64,000 nt of DNA, taken from positions 248,001 to 312,000 of the forward strand of contig NZ_SCFY01000002.1 in assembly GCF_007049795.1 (NCBI RefSeq). The letters run 5' to 3'. Numbering within the stretch: the first letter of the stretch is position 1; each line of letters begins with the position of its first letter. The stretch is from Ectopseudomonas mendocina (GTDB taxonomy: Bacteria > Pseudomonadota > Gammaproteobacteria > Pseudomonadales > Pseudomonadaceae). Positions 54,371 through 64,000 of this stretch are shown piece after piece. The notes under the pieces are model-generated. The model made no database searches, was not told where the DNA came from, and saw only the letters and a list, made by a program, of their open reading frames with translations. A program made the translations under genes and the position numbers.

Positions 54371-54841
54371 ATGAAAGTCCTGTTCATGTGCACGGCCAAT
54401 AGCTGCCGCAGCATCCTCTCCGAAGCCATGTTCAACCACCTGGCGCCCAGCGAGCACCAGGCAGTGAGCTCCGGTAGCTTCCCGCGCGGCGAGGTGCTGC
54501 CGCGCACCCTAGTGACCCTGCGCGAGGCTGGCATAACCACCGAGGGCCTGAGCAGCAAGGGCAACGACGCCTTCGAAGCTTGCCCGCCGGATATCGTCAT
54601 CACCGTCTGCGACAAGGCAGCCGGCGAAGCCTGCCCGGTGTACTTCGGCCCGGCGCTGAAAGCCCACTGGGGCCTGGAAGATCCGTCCCACGTGGCAGGC
54701 GACGAGGCCACCATCGACGCCGCGTTCCAGGCCACCCTGGCGCATATCGAACGACGCTGCCGCGCCTTCCTCGCCCTGCCCCTGGCGGACATGAGCCGCG
54801 ACGAGCTGCAGCAGGCGCTCAACCGCATAGGCCAGGAGTGA
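54371..54841 (+). CDS. arsC: Arsenate reductase ArsC (thioredoxin-coupled, LMW-PTP fold)
   Basis: A 156-residue reductase of the low-molecular-weight phosphatase type. The P-loop is CTANSCRS (nucleophile Cys7, then Cys12) and the redox pair Cys80/Cys88 lies in [11 protein letters not shown]. It reduces As(V) to As(III) for export by ArsB, with electrons from thioredoxin as the intramolecular disulfide cascade predicts. It begins 14 bp after arsB and ends 10 bp before arsH. Confidence 0.95.
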   Translation: MKVLFMCTANSCRSILSEAMFNHLAPSEHQAVSSGSFPRGEVLPRTLVTLREAGITTEGLSSKGNDAFEACPPDIVITVCDKAAGEACPVYFGPALKAHWGLEDPSHVAGDEATIDAAFQATLAHIERRCRAFLALPLADMSRDELQQALNRIGQE

Positions 54842-54851
54842 GGACGCGCGC

Positions 54852-55541
54852 ATGAACGACGAACTACCCAATCTCGACCTCGACCTGCTGCCGGCACAAG
54901 GCAGCGACTCGGCCCCAGCACCGCGCATTCTGCTGCTGTATGGCTCCACCCGACCACGCTCGTTCAGCCGCCTGCTGGTACAGGAAGCGGCGCGCCTGCT
55001 GCAGCATCTGGGCTGCGAGACGCGCATCTTCGACCCATCCGGCCTGCCCCTACCGGACGATGCCCCGGTCGAGCACCCCAAGGTGCAGGAGCTGCGCGAG
55101 CTGATGCAGTGGTCGGAAGGCCAGGTGTGGTGCTCGCCGGAACGCCATGGCGCCATGTCGGCGGTGTTCAAGGCGCAGATCGACTGGGTGCCGCTGGCCG
55201 TGGGCGCGGTACGCCCGACCCAGGGCAAGACCCTGGCGGTGATGCAGGTCTGTGGCGGCTCGCAGTCGTTCAACGTAGTCAATCAGTTGCGCGTACTCGG
55301 CCGCTGGATGCGCATGTTCACCATCCCCAACCAGTCGTCGGTACCCAAGGCCTTTCTCGAATTCGGCGATGACGACCGCATGCAGCCGTCGCCCTACTAC
55401 GACCGCCTGGTGGACGTGATGGAAGAGCTGGTGCGTTTCACCTGGCTACTGCGCGACCACCCCGAATTGGTGAACCGCTACTCCGAGCGCAAGGAGTCGG
55501 CCGAGGCGCTATCGCAGCGGGTCAATCAGCGCAGTATCTGA
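54852..55541 (+). CDS. arsH: ArsH NADPH-dependent FMN reductase
   Basis: A 229-residue flavoprotein of the NADPH-FMN reductase family. The FMN phosphate loop is [13 protein letters not shown] near residues 30-42; the segments [20 protein letters not shown] and [12 protein letters not shown] are ArsH-specific. ArsH oxidises trivalent organoarsenicals and can reduce quinones or azo dyes, extending the operon beyond inorganic arsenic. It is the last gene of arsRBCH. Confidence 0.95.
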   Translation: MNDELPNLDLDLLPAQGSDSAPAPRILLLYGSTRPRSFSRLLVQEAARLLQHLGCETRIFDPSGLPLPDDAPVEHPKVQELRELMQWSEGQVWCSPERHGAMSAVFKAQIDWVPLAVGAVRPTQGKTLAVMQVCGGSQSFNVVNQLRVLGRWMRMFTIPNQSSVPKAFLEFGDDDRMQPSPYYDRLVDVMEELVRFTWLLRDHPELVNRYSERKESAEALSQRVNQRSI

Positions 55542-55561
55542 AGCGCTTCAGTACGGCGACA

Positions 55562-55584
55562 ATCGCGGCTGAAGCCGCTCCTAC
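55562..55584. repeat. REP sequence
   Basis: A 23-bp segment starting ATCGCGGCTGAAGCCGC is identical to the left arm of the REP pair at 61071. A second, diverged REP half (TGGCGCTTCAGCGGCG near 55655) follows, so the 165 bp between arsH and cyoE consist mainly of REP sequence. Confidence 0.85.
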
Positions 55585-55706
55585 GAAGTTGACTACATGC
55601 CCACCGGCGAGGGATGTGAAGCGCGAATCCAACCCACGACAGGAGCACCGCGGGTGGCGCTTCAGCGGCGACAGTCGCGGCTCAAGCACCTCCCACGGTG
55701 CCAAGG

Positions 55707-56663
55707 TCAGATACCGGCGACCACCGCGCAGATGCCCTGCGCACTGCCGGCGAACTGGCTGCACAGGTGATTGATGGAGGTCACCAATACCTGCTCGGGC
55801 GAGGAGATGAAATCCACCGACATCATCACACTGAGCATGGTGATGCTGATGATGGAGAAGGTGAACAGCTTGCGCGCCCACACTCGATCATCGGCGGCCT
55901 TGTAGCCCGACACGCCCATCCACAACCAGTAGGCACCGCTCAGCGCGGCGACCACGAAGTAGCTGTAGCCCGCGTAGCCGCTGAGCGTCAGCATCAGGGT
56001 CGCGACCACGAAGGCGGCGATGTACAGCACGATCTGCCGCTTGGCAGCCGAGATCCCCTTGATGACGGGCAGCACCGGAATGTTCGCGGCCTGGTAGTCA
56101 TTGAAACGAAAGATGGCAATGGCATAGGAATGCGGCATCTGCCACAGGCTGAAGATCAACAACAGGATGGCCGCGCCGGCATCGAACTCGTTGCTCACCG
56201 CACAGTAGCCGACCACGGGCGGAGCCGCCCCGGACAGGCTGCCGACCAGGGTGCCGTACACCGAGCCACGCTTGAGCCACAGGCTGTAGAGGCCGACGTA
56301 GACCACGAAGCCCATCAGCACCAGCATCACCGCCAGGGTGTTGGTGGCGGCGTACAGCACAGCCACCCCCGCTACCCCGAGCGCGAAGGCATAGACGATG
56401 GCGTGCGCAGGTGAAACAAGCCCCTGCGCCAGAACGCGATTACGGGTGCGCTCCATCTTCTGGTCGATGTCCCTATCGATGTAGTTGTTGAACACACAGC
56501 CTGAGGCGATCACCAGCGAAACCCCCAGCGCTGTCGCGAAGTACAGCGCCAGGTTCGCATCGCCGCGCGAAGCCAGGAAGAAACCGCCCGTCACGGAAAT
56601 CAGATTCCCGAAGACGATGCCCGGCTTGGCGAGGTTGAGGTACTGCTTCAGGAGCGCCAGCAT
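55707..56663 (-). CDS. cyoE: Protoheme IX farnesyltransferase CyoE
   Basis: A 318-residue UbiA-family prenyltransferase that converts heme B to heme O for the bo3 oxidase. The Asp-rich motif [18 protein letters not shown] and the second motif in the [15 protein letters not shown] region are intact, with about nine membrane segments. The ATG overlaps the cyoD stop as ATGA, so translation is coupled. The protein is about 20 residues longer at the C-terminus than typical CyoE, ending with three extra Cys-containing turns ([17 protein letters not shown]). Confidence 0.95.
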   Translation of the reverse strand: MLALLKQYLNLAKPGIVFGNLISVTGGFFLASRGDANLALYFATALGVSLVIASGCVFNNYIDRDIDQKMERTRNRVLAQGLVSPAHAIVYAFALGVAGVAVLYAATNTLAVMLVLMGFVVYVGLYSLWLKRGSVYGTLVGSLSGAAPPVVGYCAVSNEFDAGAAILLLIFSLWQMPHSYAIAIFRFNDYQAANIPVLPVIKGISAAKRQIVLYIAAFVVATLMLTLSGYAGYSYFVVAALSGAYWLWMGVSGYKAADDRVWARKLFTFSIISITMLSVMMSVDFISSPEQVLVTSINHLCSQFAGSAQGICAVVAGI

Positions 56664-56998
56664 CAGTTGATCATCATGTGATAGTGCATGCTCCACATGA
56701 TCCAGACCGACAGGCCGACCACGAACACGATGACCATCACAGTGAAGATCATCGAAATCACGTTCCAGCGGCCTTCCGCGTCAGTCTTCATGTGCAGGAA
56801 GTACACGAGATGGACGAGCACCTGCGCCAGGCCGAAGAGCACCACAGTGATCAGGGTCGCGCCACGGCTCAGGCCCAGCACGTCAGGATGCATGACCAGC
56901 ATGAAAGGGATCACGGTGAGGATCACTGACAGGATGAAACCGATCAGGTAATCCTTGAAGCCCACGGCGTGGGCGGCGTGATTGTCTTGGTGAGCCAT
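56663..56998 (-). CDS. cyoD: Cytochrome bo3 oxidase subunit IV
   Basis: A 111-residue small subunit with three membrane segments (about 20-40, 47-67 and 80-102) and the family pattern [14 protein letters not shown]. It assists CuB and subunit I-III assembly. It starts directly at the end of cyoC and overlaps cyoE by 1 bp at the ATGA. Confidence 0.95.
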   Translation of the reverse strand: MAHQDNHAAHAVGFKDYLIGFILSVILTVIPFMLVMHPDVLGLSRGATLITVVLFGLAQVLVHLVYFLHMKTDAEGRWNVISMIFTVMVIVFVVGLSVWIMWSMHYHMMIN

Positions 56999-57628
56999 TT
57001 ACAGCACCCCCAGCAGATAGACGACGGTAAAGACGCAGATCCACACCACGTCGAGGAAGTGCCAGAACAGGCTGAGCAGCCCGACGCGGGTCTTGTTGGT
57101 GTCAGTCAGGCCACGGCTGCTGATCTGCGCCATCAACACCAACATCCACAGCAGACCGGCACTGACGTGCAGACCATGGGTGCCAACCAGGGTGAAGAAC
57201 GCCGACCAGTAGGCGCTGACCTGCGGCCCGGCACCTTCATGGATCAGGTGGCGGAACTCGTACAGCTCGATGCTGATGAAGGCCACGCCGAACAGGAAGG
57301 TGATGCCCAGCCAGCGCAGCACCGCGCCCTTGTCGCCACGGTAGGTGGCCAGCATGGCCATGCCATAGGTGATACTGGAAAACAGCAGAGCGAAGGTTTC
57401 CACCAGCACCAGATGCAAACCCGGACGCAGCATTTCCTTCGCGGTGGGACCACCGGCGAAGGAATTGCTCAGCACCGCGAAGGTGGCGAACACCGTGGCG
57501 AAGATCAGCAGGTCGGTCATCAGGTAAACCCAGAAACCGAACAGCTTGATTCCACTGGTGTCGTGGTGGTGCTCATGGCCATCGTGGCCATGAGCGTCAT
57601 GTGAGAAGTGGGGTTCGTAAGCGGTCAT
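56999..57628 (-). CDS. cyoC: Cytochrome bo3 oxidase subunit III
   Basis: A 209-residue subunit with five membrane segments. Patterns typical of heme-copper oxidase subunit III are [18 protein letters not shown] and [15 protein letters not shown], and the C-terminal [18 protein letters not shown] His-rich segment ([13 protein letters not shown]) precedes the first membrane helix. Lies 2 bp after cyoB. Confidence 0.96.
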   Translation of the reverse strand: MTAYEPHFSHDAHGHDGHEHHHDTSGIKLFGFWVYLMTDLLIFATVFATFAVLSNSFAGGPTAKEMLRPGLHLVLVETFALLFSSITYGMAMLATYRGDKGAVLRWLGITFLFGVAFISIELYEFRHLIHEGAGPQVSAYWSAFFTLVGTHGLHVSAGLLWMLVLMAQISSRGLTDTNKTRVGLLSLFWHFLDVVWICVFTVVYLLGVL

Positions 57629-57630
57629 GG

Positions 57631-59619
57631 TTAGGCCTGTACCACTGCGTTGGCTTTGGTTTGATGGTGCGCCTGCTCGATCCGCGCGATCTCTTCAGGC
57701 TGCACGTAGTAGTCGATGTCTTCGTCGTAGGAACGCACGATGAAGCTGGCGACAGCCCCGACCAGGCCAACGATGGCAAGCCACCAGATGTGCCAGATCA
57801 TGGCGAAACCGAAGGCGATGATGAAACCTGCCACCACCAGACCATTGCCGGTGTTCTTCGGCATGTGGATCGGCTCGTAGTGCTCCGGCGCAGGCATCAG
57901 CTCGACACCGTTCTTCTTCGCCTCATAGAAAGCGTCGATCTTGTCCGCCGTCGGGATGACCGCGAAGTTGTAGAACGGTGGCGGCGAGGACGTCGCCCAC
58001 TCCAGAGTGCGGCCATCCCACGGATCGCCGCTCACGTCGAGGTTTTCCTTGCGCTTGATGTAGCTGGTGACGAACTGCACCACGGTGAAGACGATGCCGA
58101 TACCGATCAGCACCGCACCGACCACGGCCACCTGCACCCACGGCACCCAGGCCGGGTTGTCGAAGTGGTTGAGGCGACGGGTCATGCCCATGAAGCCCAG
58201 CACGTACAGCGGCATGAAGGCGAAGTAGAAGCCCAGCAGCCAGCACCAGAACGAGTAGCGACCGAAGCGATCGAGCAACTTGAAGCCGAAGGCTTTCGGG
58301 AACCAGTAGATGATGCCGGCCAGGTAGCCGAACACCGCACCGCCGATGATCACGTTATGGAAATGAGCGATCAGGAACAGGCTGTTGTGCAGCACGAAGT
58401 CAGCCGCCGGCACCGCCAGCAGTACACCGGTCATGCCGCCGATGGAGAAGGTCACCAAAAAGCCCAGAGTCATCCAGGTCATGGCGTTCAGTTGCAGACG
58501 ACCACGGAAGATGGTGAACAGCCAGGTGAAGATCTTCACCCCGGTGGGGATGGCGATGATCGACGTCATGATGCCGAAGAAGGCGTTGACGTTGGCACCG
58601 GAACCCATGGTGAAGAAGTGGTGCAACCACACCACGAACGACAGCACGCCGATGGCCGCAGTCGCCCACACCATCGAGGCATAACCGAACAGGGTCTTGC
58701 GCGAGAAGGTCGCCACCACTTCGGAGAACACGCCGAACGCCGGCAGGATCAGGATGTACACCTCCGGGTGACCCCAGATCCAGAACAGGTTGACGTACAT
58801 CATCGGGTTGCCACCCAGCTCACTGGTGAAGAAGTGGAAATCCAGGTAGCGGTCGAGCGACAGCATCGCCAAAGCAGCGGTCAGCGGAGGGAAGGCGCCA
58901 CAGATCAGGGCACAGGTGATAAGGATGGTCCAGGTGAAGATCGGCATTTTCATCAGGCTCATGCCCGGTGCACGCATCTTGAGAATGGTGGCGATGAAGT
59001 TGACCCCCGTCAGCGTCGTCCCCAAGCCTGATAGCTGCATGCTCCAGATGTAGTAATCCATCCCCACGCCGGGACTGTACTGAATCCCTGACAACGGCGG
59101 ATAAGCCACCCAGCCGGTCTTGGCGAATTCGCCCAGGCCCAGCGACAGGTTGATCAGCAGCGCGCCGCCGACGAACAGCCAGAAGCTCAGCGAGTTCAGA
59201 TAGGGGAAGGCCACGTCACGCGCGCCGATCTGCAGCGGCACGACGATGTTCATCAGGCCGGTGACCAGTGGCATGGCCACGAAGATCAGCATGATGATGC
59301 CGTGCGCGGTGAAGATCTGGTCGTAGTGCTCGGGCGGCAGGTAGCCCTGCCCGTCACCGTGGGCCATCGCCAGGTGGGTACGCATCATGATGGCGTCGGC
59401 GAAGCCACGCACCAGCATGACCAGCGCAACGAGGATGTACATCACGCCGATTTTCTTGTGGTCCACCGAGGTGAGCCACTCGCGCCACAGATAGCCCCAC
59501 TTCTTGAAGTAGGTCACCGCCGCGAACAGCCCCAGACCACCCAGCGCCACAATGGCCAGGGTGATCATGATGATTGGCTCGTGGTACGGAATCGCGTCCA
59601 GAGTCAGTTTTCCAAACAT
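57631..59619 (-). CDS. cyoB: Cytochrome bo3 quinol oxidase subunit I
   Basis: A 662-residue catalytic subunit with about 15 membrane segments that reduces oxygen to water and pumps protons. Ligands are visible: the low-spin heme His in [15 protein letters not shown], the CuB His/Tyr pair in [15 protein letters not shown], the two CuB His in [12 protein letters not shown], and the heme pair in [12 protein letters not shown]. The start [15 protein letters not shown] is the family N-terminus; a longer frame is antisense shadow. It begins 2 bp after cyoA. Confidence 0.97.
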   Translation of the reverse strand: MFGKLTLDAIPYHEPIIMITLAIVALGGLGLFAAVTYFKKWGYLWREWLTSVDHKKIGVMYILVALVMLVRGFADAIMMRTHLAMAHGDGQGYLPPEHYDQIFTAHGIIMLIFVAMPLVTGLMNIVVPLQIGARDVAFPYLNSLSFWLFVGGALLINLSLGLGEFAKTGWVAYPPLSGIQYSPGVGMDYYIWSMQLSGLGTTLTGVNFIATILKMRAPGMSLMKMPIFTWTILITCALICGAFPPLTAALAMLSLDRYLDFHFFTSELGGNPMMYVNLFWIWGHPEVYILILPAFGVFSEVVATFSRKTLFGYASMVWATAAIGVLSFVVWLHHFFTMGSGANVNAFFGIMTSIIAIPTGVKIFTWLFTIFRGRLQLNAMTWMTLGFLVTFSIGGMTGVLLAVPAADFVLHNSLFLIAHFHNVIIGGAVFGYLAGIIYWFPKAFGFKLLDRFGRYSFWCWLLGFYFAFMPLYVLGFMGMTRRLNHFDNPAWVPWVQVAVVGAVLIGIGIVFTVVQFVTSYIKRKENLDVSGDPWDGRTLEWATSSPPPFYNFAVIPTADKIDAFYEAKKNGVELMPAPEHYEPIHMPKNTGNGLVVAGFIIAFGFAMIWHIWWLAIVGLVGAVASFIVRSYDEDIDYYVQPEEIARIEQAHHQTKANAVVQA

Positions 59620-59621
59620 AT

Positions 59622-60539
59622 TCACTCCTGCACCTCCGCTGCTTCGTGCATGGCCGTGCTGTGGGAATCTTTCAGGGTCACGTACTGCCCGATCACCTTG
59701 TTGAACAGGTTCGCCTCGACCTGGCCGAAGTAACGGATCGGGTAGATCGGGTAACGGTGATGGACCATCTCGCCTGGCTCGCCCACCTGCTTGAAGGCGG
59801 CGAAGTCCATGACCTCGGGCGACTGCTTGACCTTGTCGACCCACTGCGCGAACGCTTCATCGCTGACCGAATGAGTGGTGAAGCGCATGGCCGAGAAGCC
59901 TTCGCCGCTGAAGTTGCCGGACTGGCCGAAGAACTCGCCCTGTTCGTTGGCAATCAGATTGAGCTGGGTGCGCTGGCCGCCCATGGCGTAGATCATCCCG
60001 CCGAGCTGCGGGATCGACAGCGCGTTCATCACCGTGTCGGAGGTGATGTGGAAGGTCACCGGGGTCTTCTCCGGGATCACCAGCTCATTGACCACGGCCA
60101 CGCCTTGATCCGGGTAGATGAACAGCCATTTCCAGTCGAGCGAGACGACTTCGATGCTCAGCGCCGGCTTGTCCGATTCGATCGGACGATAGGGGTCGAG
60201 CGAGTGCGAGGTTTGCCAGATGATGACCGCCAGAACGGCGACGATGATCAGGGGAACGCCCCAGACGACCAGTTCGATCTTGTGCGAATGTGCCCAGTCG
60301 GGCATGTAGGTGGCCTTCTCGTTCGACTCGCGATAACGCCAGCCAAACCAGAAGGTCATGACGATCACGGGGATGACCACGATCAACATGAGACCAATGG
60401 AGATCAGGATGAGGTTGCCCTGCTCGACACCGATCTGCCCTTTCGAGTTGAACAGTGCCCAGTCACATCCACCGAGCGCCGAGAAGGCAATCGCCATCAC
60501 CAGCCAGCGCACACAACGATGGTATTTCTCTTCTTTCAT
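59622..60539 (-). CDS. cyoA: Cytochrome bo3 quinol oxidase subunit II
   Basis: A 305-residue lipoprotein subunit with a signal ending SALGGC (lipid-modified Cys about residue 25), two membrane segments (about 45-68 and 88-108), and a periplasmic cupredoxin domain without the CuA ligands, as expected for a quinol rather than cytochrome c oxidase. [20 protein letters not shown] and [21 protein letters not shown] sequence ([14 protein letters not shown]) are typical. It is the first gene of cyoABCDE; the promoter lies in the 609-bp region beyond its start. Confidence 0.96.
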   Translation of the reverse strand: MKEEKYHRCVRWLVMAIAFSALGGCDWALFNSKGQIGVEQGNLILISIGLMLIVVIPVIVMTFWFGWRYRESNEKATYMPDWAHSHKIELVVWGVPLIIVAVLAVIIWQTSHSLDPYRPIESDKPALSIEVVSLDWKWLFIYPDQGVAVVNELVIPEKTPVTFHITSDTVMNALSIPQLGGMIYAMGGQRTQLNLIANEQGEFFGQSGNFSGEGFSAMRFTTHSVSDEAFAQWVDKVKQSPEVMDFAAFKQVGEPGEMVHHRYPIYPIRYFGQVEANLFNKVIGQYVTLKDSHSTAMHEAAEVQE

Positions 60540-61148
60540 GTCACGACCTTCAACTGAGTGAGCCCCACAATCGGCTTCAGTTGCCGTGCGGCCCATCGAG
60601 CAAAAGGCCGGCAGCGAGAACTCAGAGCTTGAGCATCCGTGCAAGCGAAGCGGTAAACCGTGGGAAGCGCGGATGTTGCAGGCTATGACGGCCTCATACA
60701 ATTCATTAGCGGCCTACTTATGAGCGAACTTACAGCACCTTTTCGACATGTTTAGAAACATTTACGCAAAGATTTGAAACACTTTGCAGCAAGAAGCCGG
60801 CAAAGAATCGCAGGGGTGCGACAAATGATCACAGCCCCGTTTTAGAGCTGTTTGTCAGCAAATTGACAGGAATCATTGCAAGGAAAGATGCTGTCAGCTG
60901 AAAGCACGGCCTGCCTTGACATTGAAGAGATTTCGAGGTTTTCGAATTCTGGCGATAGGCGGTTGGGCCTAGCGAAAGGCTGGGCCGCAGAGCGGCAGAC
61001 AGAAAGAAATCAGGGATGGTTGGCGCTGTAGCCCGGACGCAATCCGGGGCAATTGGGCGCGGCCAAAAGCATCGCGGCTGAAGCCGCTCCTACCCCTATT
61101 CCGTAGGAGCGGCTTCAGCCGCGATAGCTTTACCTACTGCCTACCCCA
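60540..61148. other. cyo promoter region and REP
   Basis: 609 bp without a credible gene. Near the cyoA start the minus strand is AT-rich around 60740-60790 and contains a 14-bp palindrome ATGTTTAGAAACAT (60748-60761), a possible operator. No Fnr/ANR-type TTGAT-N4-ATCAA box was seen. A hairpin REP pair lies at 61071-61125, near the end of the thioredoxin-like gene. Confidence 0.6.
61071..61125. repeat. Inverted REP pair
   Basis: Perfect 23-bp arms (ATCGCGGCTGAAGCCGC... at 61071-61093 and its complement at 61103-61125) around a 9-nt loop. The left arm is identical to 55562-55584. It lies 23 bp past the end of the minus-strand gene and can act as its transcript terminator or stabiliser. Confidence 0.9.
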
Positions 61149-61724
61149 CTACTTCCAGGCGCAATAACACCCCACCGCCAACCCACTGGCCAGGGAAACA
61201 TGGCGCCCCTGGGTCAGCGCATCGAGTACCGGCTCGACGAAGCTGTTGCTGGAGTTGCACACCAGCCCCTCGCTATAAGGCCCGGCATAGGCCAGCTTGC
61301 CGTCGCGATCCCAGATCGCCAGGGCCGGGCTGGCCGGCAGCGACTCCATGCCCTCGATACCCGACAGAGGCTTCATCCGCCCGCGCAGAAACGGCGCGAT
61401 CTCGCCCTTGCTGCCCGGCCTCTGCACGCTGTAGAACTCGACATCGGCATTGCGGTGCAGGCCGATCAGGTAGCGCAGGTGCGCGTCGGTTTCCGCGTTG
61501 CAGGGGCAGTCCGGGTCCCAGAAGTGCACCACGCGAATGGGCCCGGGGCCAGCCAGCTCAGGCGGCAGCTTCAACTCGCCCTGACCGAAGATCACCGTCT
61601 GCTCGGCATAGGGCCGCAAATACGCCGCGCCGCTAAGCCACCAGATCAGTACCACGCTCGCCAGCGCCAGCACGCAGAAGCCCACCACCAGATGCTTGAA
61701 GCTCAGGCGTTGCAGCAGATTCAT
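61149..61724 (-). CDS. Membrane-anchored thioredoxin-fold protein (DUF6436-like)
   Basis: A 191-residue protein with one N-terminal membrane segment (residues about 10-30) and a periplasmic thioredoxin-like domain: strand IRVVHFWDPDCPCNAETDAHL with the CPC-type site in DPDCPCNAE, and LPASPALAIWDRDGKLAYAGPY with the cis-Pro region. The redox site is C-P-C, unusual against CxxC. A C-terminal GCYCAWK adds two more Cys. It overlaps the upstream small gene by 4 bp (ATGA), so the two are co-translated. Role unknown; probably a disulfide or oxidative-stress function. Confidence 0.78.
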   Translation of the reverse strand: MNLLQRLSFKHLVVGFCVLALASVVLIWWLSGAAYLRPYAEQTVIFGQGELKLPPELAGPGPIRVVHFWDPDCPCNAETDAHLRYLIGLHRNADVEFYSVQRPGSKGEIAPFLRGRMKPLSGIEGMESLPASPALAIWDRDGKLAYAGPYSEGLVCNSSNSFVEPVLDALTQGRHVSLASGLAVGCYCAWK

Positions 61725-61984
61725 GGCTGATGGCCGAACTTGCGCAGGAACTGCTTCTCCATCTCCTGGCAACTTTCCTCGGTGAAGCTGCGCTCGGTGG
61801 CCTGTGCGCTCTTCCAGCAGGCCTCGATGGCCGCACGCTCGCCGGCCTCGATCTCGCTGTCCTGCGGGCGGGTCATGATGTAAATCAGCCCGGCGAAAAT
61901 CAGTACGACAAAGGCCAGGCCGACCAGAAACAGGCCGAGGCAGCCACGGCGCCCCAGCCCGGAATTATCTTCACTTGCGCTCAT
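61721..61984 (-). CDS. Small membrane protein of unknown function
   Basis: An 87-residue protein with one membrane segment (CLGLFLVGLAFVVLIFAGLIYI) after a short polar N-terminus, and an acidic C-terminal helix containing two Cys (EACWKSAQ and ESCQEMEK). It overlaps the thioredoxin-fold gene by the ATGA junction and follows hrpA with a hairpin between. The start at 61984 is chosen because it starts directly before the membrane segment. It may act as a partner of the thioredoxin-like protein; this is inferred from coupling only. Confidence 0.72.
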   Translation of the reverse strand: MSASEDNSGLGRRGCLGLFLVGLAFVVLIFAGLIYIMTRPQDSEIEAGERAAIEACWKSAQATERSFTEESCQEMEKQFLRKFGHQP

Positions 61985-62015
61985 CGTTCTCGGTTTCCGC
62001 ATTCACCAGTGATTG

Positions 62016-62039
62016 GCTCGCCCCAACACCGGGGCGAGC
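62016..62039 (-). terminator. Hairpin downstream of hrpA
   Basis: A perfect 9-bp stem GCTCGCCCC / GGGGCGAGC with a 6-nt loop, 9 bp past the hrpA stop on the minus strand. It has no T-run, so its function as a terminator is uncertain. Confidence 0.45.
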
Positions 62040-62047
62040 GCCGATCA

Positions 62048-64000
62048 TCAACTTTCAACCAGCGTCCACTGCTTGCTCAGGCGTTTGTCCGATACCGCCA
62101 TCTTCGTCCCCAATTGCTGGGCGAACAGCGACACGCGGTATTCCTCCAGCATCCAGCGATACAGCGTGAGCTGCGCATCACGCTTGCCTTCCTGGGCATG
62201 TTTGGCAGCACGCGCCTTGTACTGTTCCCAGTAGCCCGTAAGCTCGCCCGTCCATACTCGGTCACGCTGCACTTGCGCCCCGACCTTGTCCAGGCGCTGC
62301 TCGATGGCCTTCAGATAACGCGGAATCTCCTTGAGCCACTCGCCCGGCGTCTCGCGCACGAAGCCGGCATAGACCAGATTGGCCAGCTGCTGCTTGATGT
62401 CATTGAGCGCCATGGCCTGGGCCAGGTCGATCTTGCCCTTGAAGCGCTTCTGCAAGCCATGGTGCAGCTTGAGAATCTCCAGCACCTGGCGAGTGATGCG
62501 CTCGGCATGCGCCGTCCAGTCGCCGCGCTTGCGCTCGGCCAGTTGCGCCAGGGCCGCGCCGTCGCGTGGCAGCGTGGCTTCGCCGTCGAGGATGCAGGCA
62601 TCCAGGCTGGCCAGCAGAATGTCCTCGACCAACGCCTCGACACGGCCGATATCGCGATACAGCAGACCCAGTTCGGTCAGCCCCGGCAGCTTGCCACGGA
62701 GGAACTTGGCCTGCTCGGCCAATTGCTGCAACAGCAGGCGTTGCAGCGAACGACGATGCTGGAAGTCGGCCTCGGCCTGGGTCGGGAAGCGCCCCTCCTT
62801 GACCACGCCCGCTTCCTCCACCAACGCCGGATAAACCGTCATGGAAAGCCCGGCGATCTTCTGCTGCGCCTTCTCGGCCACCTCGGCGAAAGCCTTGGCC
62901 TCCACCGCTTTCGGCTTTTCGCTTTGCTGCGGGATGGCCAAGGCTGCCTGGCTGGCCTCGGCGAAGCGTGCGGTCAGTTCGGCCAGGTCGCGGCCTTCAC
63001 CAAGGAACTTGCCTTGGGCATCCACCACTTCGATGTTCATCTTCAGGTGGTTTTCGATGCTTTCAGCAGCCTCCGCCCAGGCCTCGTCGGACACCCGCGC
63101 GCCGGTCATGCGCAGCAACTCCTGACCGAGGGCCTGCGGCAACGAGCCCTGGCCGAATACCAGCTTGCCTAGCGCGGCGCCGACGAAGTCCGGCACCGGC
63201 ACGAAGTTCTTGCGCAGCGCCTTGGGCAGGCCGCGCACCAGGGCGATGCACTTGGCTTCCAGCAGCCCTGGCACCAACCATTCCAGACGCTCGGGCTGCA
63301 GTTGCGGCAACAGCGGCGCCGGCACACGCAGGGTCACGCCGTCACGCGGGTGGTTGGGTTCGAAGTGATAGCTCAGCGGCAATTGCAATTCGCCGATGCG
63401 CAAGGTGTCCGGGTACTGTGCGGCGGTGACTTCCTTGGCATCGCGGGCCAGGGCGTCTTCCTCGCGCATGATCAGCAGTTGCGCGTCGGCGGCGCTGCCC
63501 TTCTTGTACCAGCTCTCGAAACTCGCGGCCTGGTAGATGTCCTGCGGGATGCGCGCCTCGTAGTAGCCGAACAGGGTTTCCTCGTCGGCGAGGATGTCGC
63601 GGCGACGCGACTTGGCCTCCAGCTCGTCGAGACGTTCTAGCAACTGGCGGTTGGCGGTCAGGCAGCGCACGCGGCTGTTGATCTCGCCTCGCACCAGCCC
63701 CTCGCGAATGAACATCTCGCGCGCCACCGGCGGGTCGATGGGGCCGTAATGCACCGGGCGGCGACCGACGATGATCATGCCGTACAGGGTGACCTGCTCG
63801 TACGCCACCACCTGGCCACGCTTCTTCTCCCAGTGCGGTTCCAGATGGTTCTTCTTCACCAGATGCGCGGCCAGCGGCTCGATCCAGTCCGGCTCGATCT
63901 TCGCCACCATGCGGGCGAACAGCTTGGTGGTTTCCACCAGCTCGGCGGCCATGATCCAGTTGGGCTTCTTGCGCCCGATCACGCTGGAGGGATGAATCCA
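62048..64000 (-). CDS. hrpA: ATP-dependent RNA helicase HrpA, C-terminal part
   Basis: The C-terminal 650 residues of a DEAH-box helicase, continuing past the right edge; the helicase core lies outside the window. The visible part has the OB-fold-linked segment beginning RKKPNWIMAAELVETTKLFAR and then the DUF3418 domain typical of HrpA, including YPDTLRIGELQLPLSYHFEPNHP and LVPGLLEAKCIALVRGLPK. E. coli HrpA resolves stalled or collided ribosomes and processes the daa fimbrial mRNA. Stop is TGA-equivalent at 62048-62050; the frame is open without a start to the window end. Confidence 0.95.
   Translation of the reverse strand, partial: WIHPSSVIGRKKPNWIMAAELVETTKLFARMVAKIEPDWIEPLAAHLVKKNHLEPHWEKKRGQVVAYEQVTLYGMIIVGRRPVHYGPIDPPVAREMFIREGLVRGEINSRVRCLTANRQLLERLDELEAKSRRRDILADEETLFGYYEARIPQDIYQAASFESWYKKGSAADAQLLIMREEDALARDAKEVTAAQYPDTLRIGELQLPLSYHFEPNHPRDGVTLRVPAPLLPQLQPERLEWLVPGLLEAKCIALVRGLPKALRKNFVPVPDFVGAALGKLVFGQGSLPQALGQELLRMTGARVSDEAWAEAAESIENHLKMNIEVVDAQGKFLGEGRDLAELTARFAEASQAALAIPQQSEKPKAVEAKAFAEVAEKAQQKIAGLSMTVYPALVEEAGVVKEGRFPTQAEADFQHRRSLQRLLLQQLAEQAKFLRGKLPGLTELGLLYRDIGRVEALVEDILLASLDACILDGEATLPRDGAALAQLAERKRGDWTAHAERITRQVLEILKLHHGLQKRFKGKIDLAQAMALNDIKQQLANLVYAGFVRETPGEWLKEIPRYLKAIEQRLDKVGAQVQRDRVWTGELTGYWEQYKARAAKHAQEGKRDAQLTLYRWMLEEYRVSLFAQQLGTKMAVSDKRLSKQWTLVES

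Noticed and set aside
57601..59031. 476-codon plus-strand frame opposite cyoB
   Set aside because: Shadow; cyoB has all heme and copper ligands.

Overview
The window is a GC-rich gammaproteobacterial chromosome segment, almost certainly Pseudomonas sensu lato. Protein sequences and gene order (mfd-csiV-nagZ-psrA-lexA-sulA-topA-fadBA, then uup-slt and a kinase/FAD-enzyme/AraC block) match, from memory, the P. aeruginosa PAO1 PA3002-PA3027 neighbourhood. The accessory content and dispersed intergenic repeats suggest a P. mendocina/oleovorans-type lineage; that placement is inference. Both ends cut genes: mfd on the left (C-terminal part) and hrpA on the right (C-terminal part).

Region 1 (1-24.5 kb) is conserved core: transcription-repair coupling (mfd), peptidoglycan recycling and remodelling (nagZ, an L,D-transpeptidase, slt), the fatty-acid sensor psrA with two operator-like palindromes, the SOS pair lexA-sulA behind two LexA boxes, topA, the fadBA beta-oxidation operon, a universal stress protein, the ABC-F ATPase uup, a MOSC protein, cheV, a YegS-like lipid kinase and a pirin. 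Region 2 (24.6-30.6 kb) is a three-gene minus-strand operon (FAD-linked oxidase, GlpD-like dehydrogenase, FGGY kinase) with a divergent AraC-type regulator; its substrate is unknown. Region 3 (30.7-41.2 kb) holds a KAS III-like synthase, an FMN glutamate-synthase-like membrane protein, pnuC-nadR for NAD salvage, and assorted housekeeping genes (HIT, GST, a flavin monooxygenase, small secreted proteins).

Region 4 (41.2-51 kb) is accessory and visibly decaying. It has a back-to-back SDR/LysR remnant pair that lost both 5' ends, a ClpP-fold-like secreted protein, a 701-bp palindromic element with perfect 18-bp terminal inverted repeats, a GntR-controlled carboxylate catabolism cluster (MatC-like carrier, amidohydrolase, GntR, CitMHS carrier), a nitrilase-family remnant with a Trp-to-stop change, and a frameshifted AraC regulator abutting another gene fragment. 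Region 5 (51-64 kb) contains an alpha/beta hydrolase, the arsenic resistance operon arsRBCH, the cytochrome bo3 operon cyoABCDE bracketed by identical REP sequences, two small coupled membrane/thioredoxin-fold genes, and the end of hrpA.

The most unusual items are the 701-bp palindromic element, a second family of about 140-bp palindromes whose arms differ between copies but stay self-complementary, the two deletion scars in the decaying region, and the uncharacterised kinase/dehydrogenase/oxidase operon.
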